A stretch of 64,000 nt of DNA from Armillaria gallica (GCA_037576215.1 JBANDB010000005.1:2418001-2482000); one strand, 5' to 3'; positions 24,060 to 36,997 are shown, numbered from the stretch's first letter. The notes: generated from the letters alone by a model not told the origin. A program made the numbers and translations.

Positions 24060-25970
24060 ATACCCAAAAATTGGCATGCTGATCCGAAACTCCGATCACA
24101 GCATCTCGTCGTTGAGAACTACATCAACAACACCCTCGCCTGCCCAACCTAGGAAAAGCCTCTTCTCTCGTCAACGTTATGGCCAATGGGAGGCGTAGGA
24201 TTCATCATCAACTAGGTGGACGTCTTCATGATCGTTGTTCACCGAACCTTCACCATACTCTTTTCCCTGTCCTGTCCTTTACTCCCAAATTAACCTTCCG
24301 TCTCTTGGCCTCCGTACTGGCCCACATGGGACAAGAATCCGAAAGCAGATGAAAATCAAAGACGCGGCAGAACGCATAGAGGATGTCGCTTTTTCTCAAT
24401 GGACCACGACCCTCATGTCAATCATCAGATCTGCAGTAGTCATGCATGCATTCATGGGTGAGAAGGCTTAGAGAGGGAATGTTGTACCAAGAAGGGAGGG
24501 ACGATTTTGTGAATGCGAAGGTCGCATCATTGCCATCCAGCGTCCGCTGCAAGGTATGTCTGCTATCGTAACCTCGTTGAACTCGTATTGACACGACTTT
24601 CATCTGCAGTACCTAATAGTCATTCATTGAGAAGAAGACCGTCAAGAAGCGCGACCCCAACGACTCCTCCAGCGGCATGAGCACCGACTCCAATGGGAGC
24701 CTGTTCTTTGGCAGTGTCGGTAGAGCCCCTCAGCGCCATTCCCTCGAACCTTAGTCTACTGCTCCCTCATTATCCTTCTCTGTGTCTCAGGTTCTCCTTC
24801 ACCTACAATCCCTAGAGTGCCAGCGCAGAAACCCCGACTACCGTAACACGCTAAATTTCTTCCGGATCAGTCTCTACATCGCCTCTCTAAAGCAGAAACA
24901 TCTCGACAACTCGAAAAACCTACTACTCCGGTCGCTATCCGCATCAAACATGCATCGTGTGGCGCACACAAGCAAGGTGTGACATTGTCGTAGATAGCAT
25001 TTCTTCCCAGCGTGCGTCTGCACAGATAGAGTGCAGCCTATCCCTTGTGTTTCTCCAAAGACGCCCCTGTTGTTCACATCTCTGGTCCGGGGTCGATTCC
25101 AAAACCGGCGGCGAGATGGCGGACTACATTTGCCTTGATCTTCCTCAGCAAGTAACGCACTCGTTCCTTCTTGATACATATCCTCCATATTCGCATATTC
25201 CAGCCTGGCACAGACTCCCAGCCTAGCTTGAACTGAGCAAAAGGTCCAGTCACAGAGCCCCTTCTGCCGTCATCACCCCAGAATTCGGATCCTTCCAACT
25301 AGCATCCGACGGTCCTGAATTTGTACATCAACAGTGGCAACGCTTCGACTTGACTGACTCTCGGAGTCTGGTTCGGGTTGACGACGGTCCACCAAGACAA
25401 CTTCGGAGGATGGAGCTGGGGACAACTTGGGAAGAACATCGTGCTACGATCCCAATATGTTCAGGATCCTCCTTCTGTTGAACTTGTACTGATATCACTT
25501 TTCTCTACAGTTCATGCTGGGTAATCTCAAGAAGCACGAGTTCTTCGCACGTGCATTGTTATCGTCCTTTCACATATCGCCGATGGTGAACCCTCATCTG
25601 CACTACAAGAATGTTGAAGTCAACCCGGCGGCTCTTCATCCTTTTCTTCCCCCATTCCCTTAGCAATTTTCACCGCCGACTGCTGTCGAGAACCTTTTGC
25701 TAACATGAAAGGTAGAACGACGATTCCAACATCGACAACATCAATTACAGAGCGGAACCCAACCATAGCTTGCCCGTATATTATGACCTGGCTCCATGTT
25801 AGTTTGATCGCTTACCTCCCTTTACTTACTAACCTTTCGCCAGATACACTTCTCGACCTCCCACATTTCATGTCGGCTAATCCTTGCAAGGGATCAAAAG
25901 CGAAAGGATCCTGCGCAGATTCTAGGAACGATGCATGTAACTATACTCGCAGCGCCTCGTTTTGGTGTTA
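24060..25970 (+). pseudogene. P-type copy (P2)
   Basis: Collinear with 12080-14040. It begins with PKLRSQHLVVENYINNTLACP near 24085-24150; intron 24554-24609 (GTATGT, TTGAC, TCTGCAG); then FIEKKTVKKRDPNDSSSGMS; a CpG-containing middle; a second intron-like block (about 25458-25511, donor changed to ATATGT) followed by FMLGNLKKHEFF; and an end reading DTLLDLPHFMSANPCKG and CNYTRSASFWC near 25850-25970. Stops lie between the blocks. The lost GT donor argues that this copy cannot be spliced normally. Confidence 0.5.
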
Positions 25971-26829
25971 GGCGTCCTGACTGGCGGACGAAGACGTGAA
26001 TAGGGAGCAGATGTAAAGATGGGCCTTCCATATGAGCTGGGATTTCGCAGTGCTGTTTTGCAATACGAGCTTGAGCATGGACGCTCGATTTTCAAAACAA
26101 AGGAAGCTTCATATACCGGTTGAAGGTGGAAACGATTTGATTTGATTTGGGCAAAATGCAAAGGACTTTCTTAAACGATGCTCGATGGATATTGACCAGG
26201 CCTTTTGCCCGACTTCTTTGAGAGGGTTGTTATAATGGCGCAGCTTTCTTTGTCAGAGATTCTGCATTTGCCTTTTTGACATTATTATGTCACTCTTTTC
26301 TTAAATACCCTTGTGATGGATTATAAAGTGTTTACCATGGTCTGAGGGCTCCAGATTTTCGCCAGAATTAACTTCTGAATATGCTCTCTCTCCTCCCGTA
26401 AAGACTTTCTTGATAGATCTTGTGGTACAGAATTTAGTAAATGGGCATTATAATATCACGTGTTGCATTTTTAACCTTATGAGGCATTAAAAGCCGTTAT
26501 AAGGTACCAAAATTGGATTAAATGGCGTTACGATAAAAGAGTCGGCATTATAACACATTATATTGCTAAAAATGGCATTTGCACTTTCTCCGACATTAGC
26601 TTATTATACTGAGAAACACCTTCATGGTATCATAGTGCTTGATATGTAGCGTGCAATTTATCTCGATTGTCAGCCTGTGTGGATGTGAGAAATCTTCACC
26701 TTGTTCATGAAAGCGAGTGAAGACTGATCAGGAACGGGATCAAAACTCTTTCTTCCGTCTCTCGCCACCATCAAGGATAGCTATCGACTCAAGTTCATGC
26801 ATACAAAACCTTGATTGACCACAACATGG
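25971..26829. other. AT-rich, CpG-poor boundary region
   Basis: No gene seen. From about 26.2 kb the base composition changes abruptly: AT rises and CG dinucleotides become rare, a state that continues to about 51 kb. Repeated short TTATAAT/GGCATTATAA-like motifs occur at 26.43-26.60 kb. Confidence 0.5.
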
Positions 26830-28640
26830 AAGCTCTTCTCTCGTCAAGGTTTTGTTGGTATGGAGATTCCTCAGTTCGTGGCCCCAACAGTGGCAGCTCC
26901 TCAACCTGAACAATGCTCAGACTTGGTTCACAAAGACGGTGCGTCACAGTGAAATTTTTTGGGCTGGGAATGGCCTTGGAGGAAGTGAGGAAAAGAGTTT
27001 GGCTCTTTGTGACTCTATGAGACAAGGGTAGCCTTAGAGGAGGGAGGTCAGGGTAGGCCATGCATGGTTCAGCCGGGGCTTGAGTATGTCCACCATTCTC
27101 ATCCCATTGAAACCTTGTTGATGTTACTTGTATCTAGTACAGTCTATGATGGTGTGCCTGCCATCTTCATCGAGGAGAAGAAGCTCGAATCCTTCACTCC
27201 TTTGACCTGTCCTTGTTTGTTGACGCTGGCAGCTGTTCATCTCGTTGTCCCTCATTCCCTTCATCTATATTGCCAAAATATACTTTCTAAGGTGATACCA
27301 CTATCAAACAATACTGTGTTTGCCATTCTCCCTGTTACACTGCTGCACCAGTTCAACTTTTCCAAATATGACACTTAGCTTCCCTTGCAAGCCAACATCG
27401 ACGAGTCAAAAATGATGATGTTATTTCCCCCAACAATATGTTTCCCTGTCCCTCACCAAGTTCGCCATTCTCTTTATATGATGAGAACTTCAAGCTTCAA
27501 TCACCTCCTTGCAAGTTTCCATATCCCCTGTATTATTCAATTTATTTTAAGACAGTTCCTGTACCATTCCCTGCACAAGATGCCCGAGCCTATGACCCTT
27601 CTACATTTTCAACCCAGCTAAATTTGACTGGCAAAGTGTCCACCAAACCTGGTTGCATTACCTGTAATGGAACCACACTGGGCACCTGGATATCCTCATC
27701 GATACTGTGTGCATATAACAGGTTGACTTGCAAATGCAGATGTCTTGCAACCACTCACAGTGGTTTTACGTGCAAATTCTCTTCCACAACATCTCACTAG
27801 CAAAAGTTCTACAATGTTCATGTGTCAGGCCCTGGCATTATGCTGAGGCGATAAATCTTGGTCTGAGTACCAACATACCGACTGTATCAGATGATGGCGA
27901 CATGAGCAGAATGGTGTGTCTTAGAAGAGGACATGCTTGGGATGGTGAGTATCTTCCCCTCTCTGTTCTGCTTTCAATTATACTTATTCTCCCTAAGTAG
28001 AACCTTGTCTCTTGTACCCTCAAGCTCAAGCATGTTCTTCACAGAAGGTGAAGAAACCTGAGTGTCTTGCAGATCTGCTCCCATGAACGTTCATCGATTT
28101 GGATGCCTACGTTCAGATTCAATTGGACTCGAAATGACATAAGAATTAAGGGTGCAAATGGGAGGGAGGGATGTGTTTATTTGATGTGACAGTGAGGTTT
28201 CCATTCAACCACTGCAAGTATCTTCAATCATTTGTCTCCTCCTCTTATTGATCTTCTTCACAGTTGGCCCATATATCTTCCATCTCTCAATGTGGTACTC
28301 TACTGCTGATGACATCTTAACTCAGGAGACCACTCATCTTAACCTGAAGTTGGAGATTGTGGTGATGAGTGAGTTATTTGAAAGCCTATGAGACTGTTTC
28401 AAGGGTATGTCCATGCTTGTTTCCTTCTCCCTTCCTTGCTGACATTTTAGGCAGGAAGAAGCATGGCAAGTTGGGTGTAGTGGGGTTGCCATTACTGCCA
28501 TTGCCATGTTCATGATGGCGGCTACCTCCTATCTCGAATTAGGACCAGAACAGCCCCCAGGATACCCCCAGGTGATGCCCCAGATGCCTCTACTTGTCAC
28601 CTGAGTGCTTGAGCTCTCAATGGATCTGAGAAATAGAGGG
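26830..28640 (+). pseudogene. Q-type copy, CpG-depleted (Q3)
   Basis: Plus-strand relative of the minus-strand Q copies in B1 and B2, and near-identical to 46.6-47.2 plus 48.9-49.2 kb. Reads QLLNLNNAQTWF near 26920; an intron at about 27086-27139; FIEEKKLESFTPL; LSNNTVFAILPVTLL; PAQDARAYDPSTFSTQLNLT; and LFHNISLAKV...SDDGDMSRM near 27788-27910, followed by a GTGAGT donor at about 27944. Near 28490-28600 a hydrophobic helix (GVAITAIAMFMMAA) and a proline-rich tail (GPEQPPGYPQVMPQMP) suggest the family encodes a single-pass membrane protein with a short cytosolic C terminus. Frames are broken. Confidence 0.5.
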
Positions 28641-28946
28641 TGAATTGAGGGTGTCAATGCTGTAATCATTCTTTGGGTTTCAACCTCCATCATCATTACA
28701 TCGCCTGCCATTCAATCTGTATAGGCTTTACTTTGTGGGAGAATTGCTGACATATATAACTTCATTAAGTCATTGGGAATTCTCTTCCCTTCTGCCACAT
28801 AGGTCTCTTGTCCCAGTTCCAACTTCCCTGATTCTCAGACAGTCAGTTCTGCTGCCAAATGCTCTTTGGCTTAGCAGAAATTGTTCATTCTTGGTGTGCT
28901 TCTCCTTTTTTCATTATCAGAAATCAGAAATCTTATTTCCATTCAG

Positions 28947-29424
28947 ATGCCGATGTCATCTCAGGGAGCCCTTGTCCCTCTAAGACCATCTGTTTCTTGT
29001 TACAATCCTAGGTCATTCTGGATAGTGCAACTCCTCCAGGCCAATGAGACACCATTGCCACAGGAGCTGTCTGAACTTCACAGGACTGTCGCTGAGGCCC
29101 TGCAAAATATCATTAACCTTGGACAGAGGATTGAGGCGACACAGGAGCTCTTAGATGATTTAATTTCACAGCAATCTTACATGTCCGATGTGCTAGATGA
29201 TGTTAGATTTATCACCTGTTCTCACCACCAACTTCCTGAGGGCATGCTATTGGAGATATTTTATCATTGGCAATTGTGTCAATGAGGTTGTGGAGGCATT
29301 ATGCACAGGAAAGACATGTTGTGTTTTGCATCGCGATGTTGCGCCATTGTCGCTATCTCAAGTGTGCCAACACTGGTGGTGTGTAACCATTCAGGCACCT
29401 CTTTTATGGCATTGTGTATTGTAA
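28947..29424 (+). pseudogene. F-box protein N-terminal fragment
   Basis: From an ATG at 28947 the frame encodes a coiled-coil-like helix (LHRTVAEALQNIINLGQRIE) followed by HHQLPEGMLLEIF, the start of an F-box in the form common to agaricomycete F-box proteins (LPPEILLEIF). The frame stops at 29285. The rest of the F-box (LSLSQVCQHWWCVTIQAPLL) continues in another frame to 29424, so one indel near 29280 breaks it. Nothing of the C-terminal repeat region is present. Family role: substrate adaptors of SCF ubiquitin ligases. Truncated and frameshifted, so non-functional. Confidence 0.65.
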
Positions 29425-29649
29425 AGCTGTTTCTTGTTGTGCTGGCGATGATGGGATTGCCAGCTTCTTAGAGTTGTGAAAGTGTCTTGATAGTTTCCAG
29501 GCACCACTTGTTGCAGGGAACGAGGCTAGGAAAGGCAGACCAGAGGAGAAAGAGCAGAGAGAGAAGAAGAGAAGCTCAGACATGGACACGAACACACAGA
29601 TGATGGTTAGATTGTACAGTACAGCTGAGCTACATGATCATGTTTGTAC

Positions 29650-29960
29650 TTATTGACTACAGATAACTTCAGCATATTGCAGCACCACTATGGACTGTAC
29701 AACTAGATATCAATAAGATTTCAATGAGATAAGAATAGTCAACATACCTGCAAGAGCAAAGCCTCCCAGTTGAACCATGGATGGCTCTCTGACTCTATGG
29801 CCATTATTATGCCTTTCTCTGCTTGTGAAATGTTAAACCCTATGCCTCACTTCATGCATCTCCCAAGTCAAAGTGTCATTCAGGTTGAGGTGCAACCACT
29901 GTTAGCAATGCATGAGTTGCTATACCAAGAAATCTGAAGCAAACAGCTTCCATTTGCATA
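29650..29960 (-). pseudogene. Q-type fragment, CpG-depleted (Q5)
   Basis: The minus strand reads QWLHLNLND near 29905-29880 and has the family intron donor GTATGTTGAC near 29748 with TTGA...CTAG at its far end. Truncated by the left arm of the inverted repeat that begins at 29957. Confidence 0.45.
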
Positions 29961-32247
29961 CACTGATGAGCCTTCAGGCTCTGTATGCTCAGAATTCATG
30001 GATTTACCCATCCATCACCCAATATCTTTGAAACGATGCCATTATAATCCTCACACACTTGATAATACTGCCAACACACAATAATACCATGGATTTTTGC
30101 AGTATAAGCCACAAACATTCAGATCCAGTCCTAAAACCGTGACATCCACTCCTCATGCACTCTGTTATCCTTCCCAGCTCACCTCGCATCACAATTACCA
30201 TATCTCATCACAGCAAGGCACCTTTGATTGACAATCATCCTAAAACAGGGTTGTTACATCACTCAGAAGCATTTGGTTAATGTGCCCATCAATCATTTAA
30301 TGAAATGACATGATTGATGTGAGTACCCTTCCAGCTACAATAATTACAGCCATGGCAACTACAGACCATGTTTACCAAGGCTGTTACAGTGCCAAGACCT
30401 GAACTAATAACAAGAATTATTGTTGACCCAAGTGTACACCTCAGTACAGCAACTGCAGCTCAATAATCTGCAGCTACACAGCACCTCATGATCTGCTCAT
30501 TGCTTAATAAAACCACATGGTTTGCATCCATACACAGCAACATTGAGGACTTGCTGTTACTTTAGAACCACAGATACCATATGTTTACTATGGCTATTAC
30601 AAAAGCCAAGGACTTACAGCCTTACTAAGGCTCCAAAGAATATTCTATTTATAAAATCGTACTTGTAGTATAAAAACTAGGTAGATACTGCATTTTTAGA
30701 GCTAGTTCTTACCCAGTTGGCCAGACTACGGCATTTCCAGTCAGCTATGGTTACCCCAAGTTATTTCTCATTGCTTGCTTTACTCTTAACATTGTTGGTT
30801 AGCTTTGTTACACCAATACACAAAATCTTGCATCAATAACTTGCTTTTGTCTTTTAATGCTGCAACATCACATCACTTTCACCACATAGGATTGTTTTAT
30901 TGCTTTCACCTTCTACATCACCATCGTTTTCATTGCTCAGTTCAGTATGGCCTCCATGTAGGCCCAGTTCAGCATCATTCTCCATAGGATCTGGATACTG
31001 GCAATGCCCAGTTCCAGAACATGAGCTGACTAAGCCCATTTTTGGCTATTCTGACAGCAAATCAATGTTAATTGCTTCAACTCTCATTGAAGTGTGATGA
31101 GCAGCATGGACCCTTGTTAATTGGCCTTTTTGCTGTGTGGACCAACATTTGGTAGTACCAGAGTATCTTTGAAAGTTAGGATGATATCCCATGAAGGTTC
31201 TGTGTGCTTGAAAGGTGTGCAAAAGTGCAAAAAGCTGTGTGAATATTTGTTTGGTTATATTTGTAAAGCCTTCGGACTGCTCATTCAAATGGACTTGGTA
31301 CAGGCTTCCACAGACCTCTTATCACTTCAAAAAAATTACAGAATATTATTTAAAAATAAATTACATGTTTTCTTCAGAGCACTTTTTAAAAAAAAGCATT
31401 TTAAATGCTATAAATGCAATGAAACTATGGTAAACAGGGGTTTAAAAAATAAATTGCCCTGAAGAAAACATGCAAAATTATATCCTGAGTAAAATGTTCC
31501 TGCAAAAGTACTCGTCAATCTTCTTCCTTTGAGCTGCAGAAGGTGCATTCATGGAACTCACATATATTGGGCCCTAATCAAGATTGCTTGGAGGGTGAAT
31601 TTTGACAGGGGTTGCCAGTGCCCATAGGATCACCCTCATCTTTATCATTGTTCAGAGTTGCTGTGCATCTATTGCTGCAACACCCCACTCAGCACCTCAG
31701 TTACCACGATTTCTACCTGTTTCTTGCAGTCTCCATACATTTATTGCTATTGTTTCAACTCACAATATTAGGTACACCCCCAAGCCATGTTTACTAGGCT
31801 GTTTTGATGTCTTCTAGTCCATTGCCATGATTTCTAGTCCACCCCCACAATTTCTAGCACATTGCTATGATTTCTAGTCCCTCCCCACATTTTCCAGTCC
31901 ATCCCCATGATTTATAGCACATTGCTATGATTTCTAGATCTATTTTCACAGTTTCTATCATGGTTTCTTAGTATTCAAGTCATACCAGATTCCGTCCCAT
32001 CTTGTTTATCGAGATCCTTCCCAGCTTACAGCCAACATCTATTAGTACTCCTTGACCAAGAGTACTACTTTGCTGACTGAAAAGTCGCAGTGTATCTTGT
32101 GTTATTAAGGAATTGACCACATGGAGGTGCACTGAACCACTTGCACACACATTGCCTTGATTGCTGTGTTGCTACATTAATTGCCTAAGCTCTCTCCAAG
32201 TTTTGGGTGTTGCCATTGCCATGGAAGTCTAGGCTCATCAATGCATC
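29957..32247. repeat. Left arm of a large inverted repeat
   Basis: Reverse complement matches 35306-36997. Examples: TAGAGCTAGTTCTTACCCAG at 30699 against its complement at 36255, and GCTCTCTCCAAGTTTTGGGT at 32189 against its complement near 35345. The arm is interrupted at 30992-31622 by an insertion absent from the other arm. No coding sequence. Confidence 0.85.
30992..31622. mobile_element. Non-autonomous DNA transposon with 9-bp target duplication
   Basis: Flanked by CATAGGATC on both sides (30983-30991 and 31623-31631). The other arm of the inverted repeat shows the empty site with a single copy (complement at 35976-35984). Ends are imperfect inverted repeats: ACTGGCAATGCCC at the left and GGGGTTGCCAGT at the right. 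About 631 bp, no transposase. A duplication of 8-9 bp fits a hAT or Mutator-like element. A partial copy lies at 34707-35295. Confidence 0.75.
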
Positions 32248-32947
32248 CTTAGTAAGCAAAGACAAGCAGACAAGGAACACTGGTAGTCAGTTGAAGTTTT
32301 GCATGTGCATGTCTGAGTCAGTGCTGTGGTGAGAGACAATAAGAAGAGTTTTTGATCTTGTTCTCAATTCATAGAATTTGGCCTTCTAAGCTGATTCTCC
32401 TTTCCATCAGATGAGGCAACACGCTGAACACTACTTTGCTGATAACTTAGATATCTCACTTCCACATAGGCCAACAATCAAAAATAAGTTGCATACTGAA
32501 TATAGTTTGCTAGTGACTTGGTGTAACAAACCAGGAGGGATTCACAGCTGGAGAACATGATAATAATGCATACAGGAAAGATAATCTTCATGAAACACCC
32601 ATTGAAGCATTACACTATCACTGAAGCCAGTTATTTCCACCTTCATGAGATCACCCAATATGAAGCTTCTCATGAGTTTTGGTCCTTCAAAGTCATGTCC
32701 AAGCTCTCAGTGCGAGAATTTCAATAAAGGGCTAAAAAATCCTATTAAAATGATGGCCTTAGGTCATGATTGATAAGACCCTACTTTATATGGTATCTCC
32801 CCATTTGCATGAATCAATATACCAACCATTCCTACCACTCCTATCACACATATATGAGCCAGATAATGCACATTGTGGCATCAATGCCAATGATGACTAA
32901 CCAGTGTGCCAAAATGAAGTTGAGAGAACTATCCAACAAAAGATCAG
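32248..32947. other. Loop of the inverted repeat, left of the solo LTR
   Basis: AT-rich, CpG-poor. No reading frame or feature recognised. Confidence 0.4.
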
Positions 32948-34315
32948 TGATACGCTGTCCATGTGTTCACACCTAGATTTTGTGATTTTATAATAATATT
33001 ATTGCATATCTACCTTACATTAGTGATACTTAGAGGACTATAGCTGAGGCTTCAAGCTGATAGTTAGACTAGTATGCAACTAGTAGAGCCAGGACTTAGA
33101 TGCGATACCACTAGTGGGTTTAATCTACCAGCTGGCCATATTAATGACTTGAATGCTAGCAGGGCTAAATAAATATGGCCACTAGCGGATGAGTAACACG
33201 ATTAGCACACCCAACAAGAGGTAGAGGACACAAATCTCATGAAGTTCAGTCACTAGCGGACCGATCTGGGCACAAACACCTAAGTCAGGTTAACTAGTCA
33301 CATGGCAATCTTGAAGCAGGACTTAGAAATGAATTAGCAATGGATTAACCTTGTGGCAGATCCAACTAGCATGATACTGATCTATTACGATCGGGACTAG
33401 TATAGCTGGGTTGCACCTTCAATCACGATCAACAGCTGCTACAGGCACATTCGCTGGCCTAGTTATTTATCCTGACACTAGTGGAGCATTGCTGTGCCAA
33501 AGAATATGGAATACAACCACTAGCGGAGCTCCTAGGCTCACTAGTCAGCAAGTGACTGTTTCTAGACTGACTATTGCGTGATTATTCACCATTACTTGTG
33601 ACTAGCCAAGAAATCCTTATCAATAATACCTCTCTAGTCAGTTATTTATATCTTGATTGTACTTTGATTGTCAGTATATAAGTAGTAGAATAGGCTCACA
33701 CGTGGCTCAGGCAAGCCATCCCTGCAATTGTGACCTACTAGTCAGTATTTAGTGCCTCAATTAAAGGCTTTTGTGCTTAACCTCAATGAAGCGGCTGCTA
33801 GTCATTAAGTTACCCATAGCATTGAGTGAATAGAAGTGTCTTAGAGCAATCTTTTGTGTCCTGCAAAGGCCAAGAGTGTTTTGAAGTTAGTTCAAGCAAG
33901 TTCTCAAAGTTTAAAGTATTATTCTTAGGCTAAGAGTGCCACTAGTCTGCTTAGAAAGTGACTAGTCAAGTGTTTATTTACTTGTAAGACATTATAGGGC
34001 CAAGAGAGCCACTAGTTCAAAGCAGTCCCAGTCAGAGCAAGCACAGTAGCTCAAGTCAAGTCACTATTCATCCAATTGTGTCTTACCAACCCTGCTAGTG
34101 TGAGTAGTACACTTGTATAGCTCACTAGTAACGAAATAAAATGTTTTTAAACAACTTTCCTTGATTATTGAAGTCTGCAGGGTGCTTCTATCATACTCAA
34201 AACACCTGAATTCAATACATTAGTGATAAGTGTAGAGTTAGTGATTGGTTTAGTGTTGTTGGTGTTCATTGCCAGCCTCTAGTCCATTTGCCACTCACCA
34301 TTACCGAGCACATCA
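32948..34315. mobile_element. Solo LTR, CpG-depleted copy (D1)
   Basis: 1368 bp, begins TGATACGC and ends GAGCACATCA. Matches 53257-54623 end to end. Contains TATATAAG at 33675 and AATAAA at 34135, the expected order for an LTR promoter and polyadenylation signal on the plus strand. No target duplication is visible (TCAG / TTGG). CG dinucleotides present in the other copy are mostly TG or CA here (GCGTTCACACC against TGTTCACACC; TTTGCGATT against TTTGTGATT). No coding capacity. Confidence 0.85.
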
Positions 34316-34706
34316 TTGGTAAGTAATCAGACAAGAGGGTGCTGGAATGTTGGTCCAGCACACTGGGTAGGTAGGTAGGGCTGGCAGGCCTCTCCCCCAA
34401 AAAAGTTGACCTCTCTTCTCAGAGCCTAAAAATGACTTTTTGAAGAGTATTTTGGGTAAATCATGATACAATATATACCACAATGCATTACATTTACTTT
34501 TGAGAATATGATAGCTAGCTCTACAGACATCTTCACCAACACTCTTTGGCATCAATGCTTACCATATCATGATGATGTTATACACCTTATTGAACTAATC
34601 CTGAAGTACAAGTCTAATAGGATACAGATTGTACTCAAAAATATTCAGACAGGTACTATTACACAAAAAATGAGCTAAAAAGTGTTAAAATAGACTTAAA
34701 TTTGAG
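34316..34706. other. Loop of the inverted repeat, right of the solo LTR
   Basis: No gene seen. It contains a short GTAG microsatellite (GGGTAGGTAGGTAGGG near 34367) and AT-rich DNA. Confidence 0.4.
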
Positions 34707-35295
34707 TACTGGCAATGCCCAGTTCTGGAATGTGAGCTGACTAAGCCCACTTTCAGCTATTTTGACAGCAAATCAATGTTAATTGCTTCAACTCTCATTG
34801 AAGTGTGATGAGCAGCATAGACCCTTGTTAATTGGCCTTTTTGCTGTGTGGACTGATATTTGGTAGTACCAGAGTATCTTTGAAAGTTAGGATGGTGTCC
34901 CATGAAGTGTTCTGTGTGCTTGAAAGGTGTGCAAAAGTGCAAAAAGCTGTGTGATGTGTCTGTTTGGTTATATTTGCAAAGCCTTCGGACTGCTCATTCA
35001 AATGCACCTGATATAGGCTTCCACAGACCTTGTATCACTTTGAAAAATTACAGAATATCATTTAAAAATAAATTACATGTTTTCTTCAGAGTACTTTTTT
35101 TTAAAAAGCATTTTAAATGCGATAAATGTGATGAAACTATGGTAAACCGGGGTCTAAAAAATAAATTGCCTTGAAGAAAACATGTAAAATTATGTCTTGA
35201 GTAAAATGTTCCCACAAAAGTACTCATGAATCTTCTTCCTTTGACCTGCAGAAGGTGCATCCATGAAACTCACATATTCTGGGCCCTGATTGAGA
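34707..35295. repeat. Partial second copy of the 631-bp DNA element
   Basis: Direct copy of 31003-31580, starting at ACTGGCAATGCCCAG and sharing long runs such as ATTGCTTCAACTCTCATTGA. The right terminus with GGGGTTGCCAGT is missing, so this copy is truncated where it meets the right arm. Confidence 0.75.
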
Positions 35296-35305
35296 TCACT
35301 CAGAG

Positions 35306-36997
35306 CATTGATGAGCCTAGACTTCCATGGCAATGGCAACACCCAAAACTTGGAGAGAGCTTAGGCAATTAACGTAGCAACACAGCAATCAAGACAATGT
35401 GTGTGCGAGTGGTTCGATGCACCTCTGTGCAGTCAATTCCTCAATAATGCAAGATACACTGCAACTTTTCAGTCAGCAAAGTAGTACTCTTGGTCAAGGA
35501 GTACTAATAGACATTGGCTGTAAGCCAGAAGGATCTTGATAAATGAGAAGGGATAGAATCCGGTATGACTTGAATACCAAGAAACCACAATAGAAACTGT
35601 GAAAATGATCTTGAGACCACGAAAATGGATCTAGAAATCGTGGCAATGCTCTAGAAATTGTAGCAACAGTTGAGAAAACATGGGGAGGGACTGAAAATTG
35701 TGTGGAAGGGCTAGAAATCATAGCAATGCACTAGAAATTGTTGTGATGCTCTAGTAATTGTGGGGATGGACTGTAAAATGTGGGGATGGACTAGAAGCCA
35801 TTGAAATAGCCTAGTAAATGTGGCTGGGGCTGTACCTAATATTGTGAGTCGAAACAATAGCAATAAACATACAGAGACTGCAAGAAACTGGTAGAAATCA
35901 TGGTAACTGAGGTGCTGAGTGGGGTGCTGCAGCAATAGATGCATGGCAACTCCAAACAATGATAAAGACGAGGGTGATCCTATGGAGAATGATGCTGAAC
36001 TGGGCCTACATGGAGGCCATACTGAACTGGGCAATGAAAACGATGGTGATGTAGAAGGTGAAAGCAATAAAACAATCCTATGTGGTGAAAGTGATGTGAT
36101 GTTGCAGCATTAAAAGACAAAAGCAAGTTATTGACACAAGATTTTGTGTATTGGTGCAACAAAGCTAACCAACAATGTTAAGAGTAAAGCAAGCAGTGAG
36201 GAATAACTTGGGGTAACCATAGCTGACTGGAAATGCCGTAGTCTGGCCAACTGGGTAAGAACTAGCTCTAAAAATGCAGTATCTACCTAGTTTTTATACT
36301 ACAAGTACGATTTTATAAATAGAATATTCTTTGGAGCCTTAGTAAGGCTGTAAGTCCTTGGCTTTTGTAATAGCCATAGTAAACATATGGTATCTGTGGT
36401 TCTAAAGTAACAGCAAGTCCTCAATGTTGCTGTGTATGGATGCAAACCGTGTGATTTTATTGAGCAATGAGTGGATCATGAGGTGCTGTTTAGCTACGGA
36501 TTATTGAGCTGCAGTTGCCGTGCTGAGGTGTATGCATGGGGCAACAATAATTTGAGGTCTTGGCACTGTAACAGCCTTAGTAAATGCAGTCTGTAGTTGC
36601 TGTGGCTGTAATTATCATAGCTGGAAGGGTACTTGTGTCAATCATGTCATTTCATTAAATGATTGATGGGCACATCAGCCAGATGCTTCTGAGTGATGTA
36701 GCAACCCTGTTTTAGAATGATTGTCAATCAAAGGTGCTTTGCCATGATGGGATACGGTAATTGTGATGCGAGGTGAGCTGGGAAGGATAACAGAGTGTGT
36801 GAGGAGTGGATGTCATGGTTTTAGAACTGTATCTGAATGTTTGTGGCTTATACTGCGAAAATCCATGGTATTATTGAGTGTTGGCAGTGTTATGGAGTAT
36901 GTGGGGATTATAATGGCATCATTTCAAAGGTATTGGGTGATGAATGGATAAATCCACAAATTCTGAGTGTACAGAGCCTGGAGGCTCATCTATATAT
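35306..36997. repeat. Right arm of the large inverted repeat
   Basis: Reverse complement of 29957-30983 plus 31623-32247. This arm has the empty insertion site (GATCCTATG at 35976). Lengths agree once the 631-bp element is removed from the left arm. No coding sequence. Confidence 0.85.

Noticed and set aside
26430..26600. Possible CRISPR-like or satellite array from repeated GGCATTATAA motifs
   Set aside because: Motifs are short, irregularly spaced and AT-driven; the genome is eukaryotic.
32948..34315. An LTR pair with 53257-54623 bounding one 21 kb retrotransposon
   Set aside because: The interval between them contains a Helitron, P/Q copies and other LTRs, and D2 has its own CCGG target duplication, so they are separate solo LTRs.
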